A stretch of DNA of 64,000 nucleotides from Spirosoma endbachense (GTDB lineage Bacteria; Bacteroidota; Bacteroidia; Cytophagales; Spirosomataceae): contig NZ_CP045997.1 in NCBI RefSeq assembly GCF_010233585.1, positions 8,234,852-8,298,851 on the forward strand. The letters are read 5' to 3'. Under the pieces are notes generated by a model. The model searched no databases, was not told where the DNA came from, and saw only the letters and a list, made by a program, of their open reading frames with translations. Numbering within the stretch: position 1 is the first letter of the stretch; every line of letters begins with the position of its first letter. Shown here in pieces: positions 9,201-16,743 of this stretch. A program made the translations under genes and the position numbers.

Positions 9201-10272
9201 GGCCAACCCGGATGGGGGCCGCTGGATCGGAAATGTCCCAGAACCGGGAATTCGCCGGTCCATTGTCGAGGGCAATCAACGAACGCCCGCTTGGATTGGG
9301 AATGAGTCGATAGGTACGCAGTGGTTGGCTATTGCCCACAAATCGTTGGGGGTAACGCAGTCTGATATAGGATACTGAATAGGGGTCGGCCGTGTAGTTT
9401 TCGCCCGTTGAAACCGTCGAAACCAGAACCCGGCCATCTGAGCCTACGTCAGACCAGAGCAAATCGGTAGCAAGACGGGCATTAGTATAGAACTGGAAAC
9501 GCAGCGAATCGACTATCCGCCGGGCGCTGGCTACAGCGCCAACATGGCATTCTACTTTATGATTAATGTAATCGCGACCTACCAGCAGCAGATCGAGCTG
9601 TGGTGCGGGACCATCCCGGAAGTCATTGCTGGTCGAAAATAGATTATCGTAAAATTTACCTTTTTGCTGAATAACACCCGTATAACCTTCTCCCGCTTCG
9701 AAATGACTGTATTCGATTTTTGGCGGAATCCCAGCTGCCCATCCCGGATAGGTATCGGTAAATAGGCGCAATTCTTCTTCCCAATGATAGGCTTCGGGCG
9801 TCAGGTTGGTGAAGTCGGTGTCCGTATAGGAAGCCATTCGTTTACCCGGTTTGCCATCGAGCCGCCAGGTCAGAAAGTAGGCTGTCGTGTCGCTGAAGAG
9901 GTTATAATACTGATGTGGCTGGGCATTGATGGGCCGATAAAGTAAGGAATCCTGGGCGCCATCGTTTCTGCGACCATAGAATTCCAGAAAATCGCTGGCA
10001 TCGAGCTTATTGTCGGCTGCACCTTCCATATAGATTGCCAGTTCAAGACCCCGGTGAAAGAGCTGAACTGTTGCCGGATCGATTGAATTTATGGGTATTC
10101 CCGCTTTTTGTAATTCAGCAGCAGTAATTCGATATAAGCCGTTTTGGACAATCGGAATTTTATAATAAGCCTGCTGATAATTAATCCATTCATTCCCCGG
10201 AAGCGGAGTTTGGGCCCAGGAATAATGGGCGAAAATGAGGGCGAAAAGAGCAAATAGGGTGTTACGGAGCAT
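6259..10272 (-). CDS. porU2: Type IX secretion sortase-like C25 peptidase (PorU2-type)
   Basis: A 1337-residue exported gingipain-family cysteine protease. An N-terminal signal peptide (about 1-20, ending SWA-Q) is followed by a PorU-like beta-rich region. The C25 domain spans about 400-740 and carries catalytic His637 in FFGHSS and Cys671 in NGCASG. Several Ig- or CARDB-like modules follow, then a C-terminal sorting domain from about 1235 (VYPNPF, ending PAGLYLYQL and ILTR). PorU itself removes such sorting domains from type IX cargo and joins them to A-LPS. The extra middle modules and length match what is annotated as PorU2 in Cytophagales. Whether it is a sortase or a cargo protease is not decided by sequence. 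Confidence 0.85.
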   Translation of the reverse strand: MLRNTLFALFALIFAHYSWAQTPLPGNEWINYQQAYYKIPIVQNGLYRITAAELQKAGIPINSIDPATVQLFHRGLELAIYMEGAADNKLDASDFLEFYGRRNDGAQDSLLYRPINAQPHQYYNLFSDTTAYFLTWRLDGKPGKRMASYTDTDFTNLTPEAYHWEEELRLFTDTYPGWAAGIPPKIEYSHFEAGEGYTGVIQQKGKFYDNLFSTSNDFRDGPAPQLDLLLVGRDYINHKVECHVGAVASARRIVDSLRFQFYTNARLATDLLWSDVGSDGRVLVSTVSTGENYTADPYSVSYIRLRYPQRFVGNSQPLRTYRLIPNPSGRSLIALDNGPANSRFWDISDPAAPIRVGPTRSGTSVKLVVQNTETSRTLLSCSQPKAVSAILPVTFKNWSGRKPTYLIISHESLMKPAAGQPDAVKAYATYRASVAGGQYDTLTTTVQQLFDQFSYGERHPLAIRRFADQMLRQSNGEANRPRYLLLIGHSRGTPGVRRDPNQATIDLVLTAGFPGSDIVFTAGLDGQPQDVPAIPTGRINATSPQQVIDYLNKVKEFESTPVAQSWRKKLLHLSGGNNPSEATMFEELLEGYGKRAMAESLGATITAITKKTDNPVETINVAKQVNEGVGLMTFFGHSSLDVTDLDIGFCSNNALGYVNKGKYPLMLINGCASGNIFYSRPTFSSDWVLTPDRGAIAVIANSHLGYVDVLDRYSRHFYDLLADSIQLNRSIGQIQQETIRRTLAQVPGGWDLSNSQQMVLQGDPAIRLFPFDTPDYAIAAGGLAIRGQGNQNLTTLSDSVRLTVVVENYGQYRQEPLPIRIRRLVDGHESGIYNLSLPHSVAFRDTVTLSLPNDRNAVGLNQVEVILNPVGAVHELNRDNNRALAEFTVIGQGPVLIYPPLSGTVSTRTIRLTAQYLTSGIHTFDLELDTTARFDTPNRLSQRIRAETTISYPATLAAQPQTMYYWRVREADSTPKEWVTGSFLIDPASTVQGLPEGQIRLTNTLPNDIRQGDVVTLPIEFTNLAPYVFTDSLTVLQTIYAANLAQPLVTQWRIEAPTPTDTVRLTVRIPTEKLPGVNRLILTINPLILPESSFINNTLDLPIAVQPDLFAPVLEVALDGTRIEDGAPISAQPIIDVVVADENRSLIRRDTVGIGLFLQRPGSNTSFERLSWRNAIVRPTNTDNIFRIQYRSPILAEGLYHVLVTAHDAVGNAAAPYQVSFRIINDRRLTDLTVYPNPFRDQIKFSFQLTGDKAPDSIELTISDLHGRVVRRLKTSQGSVIGHIGLNEWLWDGHADSGELLPAGLYLYQLTVRAAGQNWPIADGLSEKLRGRIILTR

Positions 10273-10416
10273 ATAGAATCATAATAAGAAATAAAGTTAC
10301 AAATTTGTCGGCTCCAACTATACATTAGGTGAGCCATTCACCCGTTTTTTTTTGCCGTTTATACTACAGAGCTAAAATTTTTAAAAAGGTACCTTGCATC
10401 GCATAGTACCTTATAC

Positions 10417-10424
10417 TACCTTTG
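10417..10424 (+). promoter_or_regulatory. Probable -7 element for the PadR/PspC operon
   Basis: TACCTTTG matches TAnnTTTG fully; a weak TTG lies 20 bp upstream at 10394-10396. It would leave a leader of about 120 nt before the PadR start. The rest of 10273-10416 shows no gene. Confidence 0.5.
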
Positions 10425-10548
10425 TTGTAAGGATTTTGGATGATGATTATCCGTCGGTGGATTAGCCCGCATTAATCGTTGCCATCTGAAATTCATAGCC
10501 GTTACAACCGGAGCACCGGACCGGGCCTATACTTAAATCAATACACCG

Positions 10549-10959
10549 ATGAATATTGAAAATGCTCAGGTGCAGATGCGAAAGGGAATTTTGGAATTCT
10601 GCATTCTGCACATCATATCGAGGGGCGAGGTTTATGCCTCCGATATGCTCGATGAACTGACTTCTGCCCGAATAATGGTGGTGGAAGGTACACTTTACCC
10701 CTTGCTAACCCGGCTCAAAAACGCAGGGTTGCTCGATTATAAATGGGTGGAATCGACATCAGGGCCACCACGCAAATATTATATATTGACCGATCTGGGA
10801 CGAAATTCCTTAGAATCGCTAAACGAAACCTGGCAGGAGCTTGCCGAATCCGTCAACTCAATTATTGGTAAAACCGCGCAGCATAAAAAACCGACGAACG
10901 GCAATGCTGCTCCCATGACGAGTTCTGCTGATCCAACCAATCCTTCAACCACCGCTTAA
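10549..10959 (+). CDS. PadR family transcriptional regulator
   Basis: A 136-residue winged-helix regulator. Residues about 10-85 have the PadR fold: a helix-turn-helix with GEVYASDMLDEL, then EGTLYPLLTRLKNAGLLDYKW and the wing GPPRKYYILTDLG. The C-terminal 35 residues are low complexity (Thr, Ser, Pro, Asn) rather than the usual dimerisation helix, so the subgroup is the short PadR-s2 type. It is 21 bp upstream of the PspC-domain gene. In Bacteroidota such PadR genes commonly pair with PspC membrane proteins that they control; a ligand is unknown. Confidence 0.92.
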   Translation: MNIENAQVQMRKGILEFCILHIISRGEVYASDMLDELTSARIMVVEGTLYPLLTRLKNAGLLDYKWVESTSGPPRKYYILTDLGRNSLESLNETWQELAESVNSIIGKTAQHKKPTNGNAAPMTSSADPTNPSTTA

Positions 10960-10980
10960 CCTATTCTCTTCTCTAGCGCC

Positions 10981-13494
10981 ATGAAAAAGACCATAAGCAT
11001 TAATATAAGTGGGGTCATCTTCCATATAGAAGAGGACGGCTACGACAAATTGAAGAGCTACCTGACGTCGGTACAACAGTACTTTTCGACCTACGAAGAC
11101 AGTCAGGAAATTGTAACCGACATCGAGAACCGGATCGCCGAGAAACTGCTGGCTAAGCTGAAAGCTGCCGATAAACAGGCCGTTTCTGTAGAAGACGTAA
11201 ATGAACTCGTTGCGGCAATGGGTACTGTTGCTGATTTCGAAGCCGTGGAAGAGGAGGAAGTCCTCGTTACCAGCGGAGGTCGCAATTCGGCGGTTAACAG
11301 CGGACAGCCAACTTCTGGCAGTGGACAACAGTCGTCTGCTCAGGGAGCCAGCGCTTATTCGCAACCAACGGGAGGTGCCTATACGGGTCCACGCCGACTC
11401 GTTCGTGACCTGCGCCGGAAAACGCTCGGTGGCGTTGCGGCTGGTCTGGCCCATTATTTCAACATGGATGTCGTATGGGTACGCCTGATATTCCTGGTTT
11501 TATTCCTGGCTCTGCCGCCTATTGGCGAAGGGTTTGGGGCTGGTGTCTCGGGTTTCACGTTCATCGTCTACATTGCTATGTGGATTGCCCTGCCCGGCAC
11601 AATGGGTATTGAAGAAGATAAAACCGTCAAGAAATTCTTCCGAAATCCCGAAGATAAAGTCCTGGGCGGGGTTGCCTCGGGGATTGCAGCCTACTTTGGC
11701 GTCGATACGGGTATAATCCGGTTGTTGTTTGTGCTGGGTATCGTGTTCTTTGGCGTTGGCTTCCTGCTCTACCTCGTTCTGTGGATCATTGCGCCACAGG
11801 CGAATACGCTGACCGAGAAAATGGAAATGCAGGGGCAACCGATCACACTATCGAACATCGAAAACAGCATCAAGCAGAATCTGAATATTAATGAATCACC
11901 CAATAATGAAAGTACGCTGACGCGGGTGTTGCTCTTTCCGTTTCGGGCCATTGCCACGATAATCGGCGGACTTGGTAGTGCGCTTGGGCCGCTTCTGAAC
12001 GGAACGCTGACCATTATCCGGGTCTTTGCCGGATTGTTAATGCTGGTAGTGGCGTTCGCCTTGATGGTTGCCTGTCTGGCCGTGCTGGGTGCATCGATCG
12101 GTATCGGATCGGGTGGCAATTTCGGAAACAGCGATTTTCCTTTTGAGTTATTCCGGGCTGATATAACCGCCCCAATGGTTCTGTCTGCTTTTCTGGTTGG
12201 TTTTCTTCCCGCTTTTGGATTAGCCATTTTAGGTGTCATGCTCATCACAACCCGTAATGTATTGAGCAGCCGGACAGCCTTAACAATTGCCGGGGTATGG
12301 TTGGTAAGCCTGATTATCTTTGCCGGTACAGCCGCACCGCTGATCAACAGCTTCCAGCGCCGGGGAACGGTCGAAGAAACGAAAGTGCTGGCTGTGCCAG
12401 CGGCTATTCCGGCCTTCGACCTCAACGAACTGGATAGCGATAACTGGCATGTGTCTATCGAACTTCAGGGCTACGATGGGTCTGCTCTGAATCTGGTCCA
12501 GCATTTTAAAGCGCAAGGATCGAGCCGGGCCCAAGCACAGGCCAATGCTCGCCAGATCAAATACGCTTACATGATCAAAGATTCGACGGTTCGTTTCGAC
12601 AATACATTAGAGTTGCAGCCAGGAGCTCATTTCCGGGCGCAGGATCTGGATATGGATCTCATGATTCCGTACGAAAAGCCTTTCCGCATGACTAAAGATT
12701 TCGCCCGGTTTATTCGAAACGAATTCGGCGGGAAGGAGATCGACCGGATGCCATCCAGTGTCTGGAAGTTCACGAAAGATGAAGGACTGGTTTGTCTGAA
12801 CTACCCACGGGAGAAAGACCGCAGCTACGACGATGAAGACAACGACGTGACTGATCTTACGGACGATGTGCAGAACGCGGTATCCAGCGAACTGGGTGAC
12901 GACTTCGACCATATCGGGGATCATACCCGGCAGTTTAATGTCAATAATTTTTCGAAAGTAGACGTTGGTGGTGCGTTTGTTGTTCGTTTCCGCAAAGGCA
13001 CAACCTACAAAGTGGTGGCCGATGGGCGTGAGAAAGATCTGGACGATGTAAGTGTAAAAGTTGATGGCAATACCCTGAAGGTGTCGATCGATCGCAACGG
13101 AATATTTGACTGGAGTAACCGCAAACGCATCGGTCTGACGATTACGGTTCCGTCGATTGACGAACTCAAATTGTCGGGTGCATCAAAGGCCAGTCTGACT
13201 GGGTTCGACAAGTATAATGATCTGAACATCGAAATGAGTGGTGCCTGCCGTACCGTGTTCGATGGCTCGGTTGAGAAGCTTACAATAAATCTGTCAGGAG
13301 CCTCAAATGCCGTTTTACGTGGTCATGCAAACCAACTTGATGCCGAGCTAAATGGAGCCAGTAAGGTTGAAGCAACGAGCATGCATATCGACAAAGCGTC
13401 GGTTGATGCCAGCGGAGCCAGTCATGCAACCATGGGCCAGGTCGGTTCGCTCGATTCCGAAACATCAGGAGCCAGTAAAGTAACACGGCAATAG
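10981..13494 (+). CDS. PspC-domain and GIN-domain (DUF2807) membrane protein
   Basis: An 837-residue envelope protein. Residues 1-90 form a conserved N-terminal domain with a DIENRIAE segment. Two PspC domains follow, at about 138-205 (KTLGGVAAGLAHYF) and 215-275 (KVLGGVASGIAAYFGV). Four further membrane segments lie between about 315 and 455. A large extracytoplasmic part ends in a GIN/DUF2807 beta-helix from about 640, whose turns repeat the motif (L/M)SGAS: LSGASKA, MSGACRT, LSGASNA, LNGASKV, ASGASHA, TSGASKV. PspC domains act in envelope-stress responses in other bacteria; the GIN part probably binds a surface ligand. The gene is in an operon with the PadR regulator. Confidence 0.88.
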   Translation: MKKTISINISGVIFHIEEDGYDKLKSYLTSVQQYFSTYEDSQEIVTDIENRIAEKLLAKLKAADKQAVSVEDVNELVAAMGTVADFEAVEEEEVLVTSGGRNSAVNSGQPTSGSGQQSSAQGASAYSQPTGGAYTGPRRLVRDLRRKTLGGVAAGLAHYFNMDVVWVRLIFLVLFLALPPIGEGFGAGVSGFTFIVYIAMWIALPGTMGIEEDKTVKKFFRNPEDKVLGGVASGIAAYFGVDTGIIRLLFVLGIVFFGVGFLLYLVLWIIAPQANTLTEKMEMQGQPITLSNIENSIKQNLNINESPNNESTLTRVLLFPFRAIATIIGGLGSALGPLLNGTLTIIRVFAGLLMLVVAFALMVACLAVLGASIGIGSGGNFGNSDFPFELFRADITAPMVLSAFLVGFLPAFGLAILGVMLITTRNVLSSRTALTIAGVWLVSLIIFAGTAAPLINSFQRRGTVEETKVLAVPAAIPAFDLNELDSDNWHVSIELQGYDGSALNLVQHFKAQGSSRAQAQANARQIKYAYMIKDSTVRFDNTLELQPGAHFRAQDLDMDLMIPYEKPFRMTKDFARFIRNEFGGKEIDRMPSSVWKFTKDEGLVCLNYPREKDRSYDDEDNDVTDLTDDVQNAVSSELGDDFDHIGDHTRQFNVNNFSKVDVGGAFVVRFRKGTTYKVVADGREKDLDDVSVKVDGNTLKVSIDRNGIFDWSNRKRIGLTITVPSIDELKLSGASKASLTGFDKYNDLNIEMSGACRTVFDGSVEKLTINLSGASNAVLRGHANQLDAELNGASKVEATSMHIDKASVDASGASHATMGQVGSLDSETSGASKVTRQ

Positions 13495-13522
13495 TTTTGG
13501 ATTGGTAACTGAGTCATTAAGT

Positions 13523-13561
13523 CAACAGGTACCTGATTGCCGGGCAATCAGGTACCTGTTG
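13523..13561. terminator. Bidirectional hairpin terminator
   Basis: An almost continuous 18-19 bp palindrome with a 3-nt loop (CGG) lies between the PspC gene and the convergent cyclotransferase gene. A T-rich stretch follows on the plus strand. Confidence 0.75.
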
Positions 13562-13600
13562 GCTTTTGTCGCTTTTCTGTTCAGGATTGTAGAAACGCCG

Positions 13601-14704
13601 TTAGCGACGCGCCACCCTATTGAGCGTCTTGTTTTTTAGTGCTTTCTGTAGCTGTATTTTGTACAAGGCAGGCCAATTTTTACCCGTTAGGTAAAACGCA
13701 TTTTCCCTTGACTGGAAAGCAATACCATTAAGTACATTGGCTTTTGTGTCGATCCCGGCTGGTAGAATAGGCTCCATGTCGAGATACCCGACAACTTTTC
13801 CGGATTTCAGATCGATCTGGACAATTCGATTGGTTTGCCAGACATTGGCGAATACGTACCCATTTACATATTCCAGCTCATTGAGATTCATAACTGGACC
13901 CTGATGATCGTATATAGCCAGTTCGCCTTTCCGCTGAAAATCAGGAGTGAGAAAATAAAGCCGGTTTGAGCCATCACTCAAAATAAGCGACGAATCGTTG
14001 TGGGTCAATCCCCACCCCTGGGTAGGATACGTAAACGTCTTTTCCAGCGTAAAATTCATCGAATAGCGGAAGCACACCCCGGATGTCCACGTTAGCTGAT
14101 AAATTTTATCGTCCATTATTGTGATTCCTTCTCCGAAATACTGGGTAGCTAAAGGGACAGATTTAATGATCGATCCCGTAGGCAGATCAACCTGCATCAG
14201 GTTAGACTGGCCATTTAAGCCCGTACTTTCATATAAAACACCGTTATTGAACTCCAGGCCCTGGGTGAAACTGCTGGCCTGATGGGGATAAGTTTTTATG
14301 ACAGAATAGAGAAGAGTAGGCGGAGTAACATCAGACCATAACTCGATTCCTAGCGTGTCAGAAAAAGAGATTTTAGTCGCTGTAGTACCACTGATTACCA
14401 ACTGATGTAAGCCTAATTTTTGGTCGGTAGATCTCACCCGCAGCGCATTTGTAGTCCGTTGAATGATGTCGGCTGCTCTATCGTCGATCATGACGGTTGC
14501 CTGGCTCAGTGGCTGGTTCAATTGAATGGAAATGGTATCGCCAAGCTTATAGGTAGTGTTAACGAGGGCTGTTATTGATGGTTTCTCCAGATCATCGGGT
14601 GTTGTAGCTTCTTTCTTCGTGTTCTGGCAGGAGAAGCCTGCTAAACAGACGAGGATAATAAATAGAGAGTAACGAACGTGATACCGAATTTGCCAATTCA
14701 ACAT
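13601..14704 (-). CDS. Glutaminyl-peptide cyclotransferase, lipoprotein (plant-type, beta-propeller)
   Basis: Converts N-terminal Gln of proteins to pyroglutamate. The 367 residues start with a hydrophobic lead and a lipobox-like site, LAGFSC (Cys26), so it is probably outer-membrane anchored in the periplasm or on the surface. An Ig-like region (about 40-125) precedes a five-bladed propeller of the Glu_cyclase_2 family, with FTQGLEF, YESTG, GEGIT, GWGLTHND, LNELEYVNGYVFANVWQT and LNGIAF. In Bacteroidota, type II signal peptidase and type IX cargo often expose Gln, which fits this role. It stands alone, convergent with the PspC gene. Confidence 0.9.
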   Translation of the reverse strand: MLNWQIRYHVRYSLFIILVCLAGFSCQNTKKEATTPDDLEKPSITALVNTTYKLGDTISIQLNQPLSQATVMIDDRAADIIQRTTNALRVRSTDQKLGLHQLVISGTTATKISFSDTLGIELWSDVTPPTLLYSVIKTYPHQASSFTQGLEFNNGVLYESTGLNGQSNLMQVDLPTGSIIKSVPLATQYFGEGITIMDDKIYQLTWTSGVCFRYSMNFTLEKTFTYPTQGWGLTHNDSSLILSDGSNRLYFLTPDFQRKGELAIYDHQGPVMNLNELEYVNGYVFANVWQTNRIVQIDLKSGKVVGYLDMEPILPAGIDTKANVLNGIAFQSRENAFYLTGKNWPALYKIQLQKALKNKTLNRVARR

Positions 14705-14834
14705 TAGTTTTTTTAAGGGTATTTTGTGTTAGAATGCCCAAAACCGTCGAATCCAGGCATGACTTACAAGTAATTTAGATGCTTACCTGCGCAGACAAAT
14801 TAATGCTATTTCCTGAATATAGGCATGCTACACG

Positions 14835-16541
14835 TCAATTTTGGCCAATTCGCAACATACCTCCGTTCTGGTAAATTAATTGCGCGCCGTTGTTGTACCG
14901 TAGCAGACCCGTATGAGCCTGATAGCCTGTTGGCAACGTAATGACATGTTTTAGCTCGGTGGTATCGATTGACGATGGGAGCCAGCCACAGGACCATACC
15001 TGCGGGTCATTCCAGTTTCCATTCCGAACCGTGCTTAACACATGCGCTGGAAGGCCAGGGGGCAAACCACTTCCCGAACCATTGATCGTTATCGGTTCGC
15101 TAAGTTCACCCACGATTGCTGGCGACGTCGAATTAACCCGGAAACGGTATCGACCATTAGCCCAACTGGGCAGCGTAATCGACAATGGATTGCCCATTCC
15201 TGAAGTCAATGTAGCCAGCGTACAACCGGTTTCGCTTAGCATCTCTACCTGGTACTGGTTATCGACTCGTACCGGGACGCGCGAAAAATAGGGTACCTGA
15301 ACGTTCTGACCTGGATTGGTCGTGAACGGAAAAACGTAGCCAGTTGTGAGCAGAACTGTCCGATTCGGCAGCGAAGGCTGGGTGTTGTTGAAATAACTTG
15401 CTGGCAGGGCCTGGCTCCACACATCGATCAGAGCAGGGCAGTCGTCTGAATCAAAGTGAAGGTGAAAACTATCTCCTTTGCGATAAGTTGGGTAAATCAT
15501 GCCGTCAGTTGCCGGTCCCTGCCAGTTATTAACCTGGCTGGCCAGTGTGTTTTGGGCTGCAATGATATTTGGGTCGGTTTCGTGGTTGACATATTCATTA
15601 CCCAAAGCCGCCGGAATGTAACTAACCCGCGAAACAACCCAGCTCAGATTGCCAAAACCCAGCTGGGTGCGCGATTTATCGATAACGGTGTTGATGTTGT
15701 TCAGGTAATCATTATAAGTCTGATAATAGTTATCGCCCTCGCCCTGATGCCACAAAACAGCCCGGGCACCTGTGCGTTTCAGGTAATGCAGAATGGTTAC
15801 GCCCAAAACCCGATACGGCATATTTTGGGATAGGTTTGAATAAGTTTCCTCCCCATTGGCCGAGTGTACCCAGTGCTTGGAGTTGGTTGCCGAATAAGAG
15901 GCTCCATAAAACATAACCGGCACACCAAGTTGAGTGACCAGTCTGTCGCCCAGGGCGCCCCAGACATACAGATAAGCCCCCGGAAACATGCCTGTATTGG
16001 CAATGCCGCTTGATAAATCGGCGTGACTGACGTTAAAGGGTAACGAGTTTTCGGAGAACTGACCAGCCTGCCCCGTCCAGTAATTAATGATTGAGACCCG
16101 GTCATCGTTGGCCTGGCCCGTGTAGCAGTTTACACCCCATGAGTTTGATTGCCCAGCCGTAACGAATACTTCGCCAACTCCGATCCGATCCATTGAGGTA
16201 GACGCAATTTCGGTATTCCCGGCAAACGCCTTTACCTGAAGATCATACCAGCCGCCTGTTATACCCGTCAATGAACCCTGAAAAACACCATTTGCCGGTG
16301 CGTTGTCCAGCGTTATCCATCCCGTAGAAGAGCCTCCCTGTCGTACGGTTAGCCGTGCCTGTATCTGGGTGGCATTTGTGGGGCACTGCCCAACAATAGG
16401 TACATTGGCCTGATTGTTATTATTTCGTTGAATGACCAATCGGCTGGTAGGAAAAGTTACCTGCAATTGGGCTAAAAGAGTATGAGGTAAAAAGAATAAT
16501 AGGGGTATAGCCGTTTTTAGTAAACGTCGCAGGAAATCCAT
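14835..16541 (-). CDS. Secreted SGNH/GDSL sialate O-acetylesterase-like protein
   Basis: A 568-residue secreted esterase candidate. The start at 16541 (MDFLRRLLK) gives a clean signal peptide ending LLAQ; an upstream in-frame ATG at 16595 would put 18 odd residues before it. SGNH block I is VFVTAGQSN (catalytic Ser132), block III LWHQGEGDN, and the C-terminal catalytic block DSFHLHFD. An Ig-like domain (about 25-115) precedes the catalytic part and a beta domain follows; the C-terminus (ATG- and IRG-like turns) is not a clear type IX sorting domain. It is a paralogue of the esterase at 36544-39147, sharing the same N-terminal domain (TFPTSRLVIQR against TYPVSRMIVQR). Confidence 0.8.
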   Translation of the reverse strand: MDFLRRLLKTAIPLLFFLPHTLLAQLQVTFPTSRLVIQRNNNNQANVPIVGQCPTNATQIQARLTVRQGGSSTGWITLDNAPANGVFQGSLTGITGGWYDLQVKAFAGNTEIASTSMDRIGVGEVFVTAGQSNSWGVNCYTGQANDDRVSIINYWTGQAGQFSENSLPFNVSHADLSSGIANTGMFPGAYLYVWGALGDRLVTQLGVPVMFYGASYSATNSKHWVHSANGEETYSNLSQNMPYRVLGVTILHYLKRTGARAVLWHQGEGDNYYQTYNDYLNNINTVIDKSRTQLGFGNLSWVVSRVSYIPAALGNEYVNHETDPNIIAAQNTLASQVNNWQGPATDGMIYPTYRKGDSFHLHFDSDDCPALIDVWSQALPASYFNNTQPSLPNRTVLLTTGYVFPFTTNPGQNVQVPYFSRVPVRVDNQYQVEMLSETGCTLATLTSGMGNPLSITLPSWANGRYRFRVNSTSPAIVGELSEPITINGSGSGLPPGLPAHVLSTVRNGNWNDPQVWSCGWLPSSIDTTELKHVITLPTGYQAHTGLLRYNNGAQLIYQNGGMLRIGQN

Positions 16542-16597
16542 GATTAATGAACAGTATGGATACTTAATGCCAGAGGCTGTACATTTAATGCACAAAA

Positions 16598-16650
16598 AAC
16601 GAGCCAGAATAGCCGTGTATTGTCTACGAATACGGCTATTCTGGCTCGTT
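16598..16650. terminator. Long hairpin after icmF
   Basis: Arms 16598-16616 and 16632-16650 are a perfect 19-bp inverted repeat with a 15-nt loop, 94 bp beyond the icmF stop on the minus strand and 57 bp before the esterase start. Confidence 0.65.
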
Positions 16651-16743
16651 ATATTAAAAACTAGTTAAAATTAGAAGATATTTATTTGGTAATGGGCTGA
16701 TTATGTGTGGGATATGGTTTTTTCCTCCCCAGGAATTGACCTG

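Noticed and set aside
10328..10353. Small hairpin followed by nine T on the plus strand
   Set aside because: It looks like an intrinsic terminator, but the upstream gene is on the minus strand, so nothing would end there; likely chance or an A-rich upstream element.
11769..12425. A 218-codon minus-strand open frame inside the PspC gene
   Set aside because: Shadow of the long hydrophobic protein; no homology pattern or start context.
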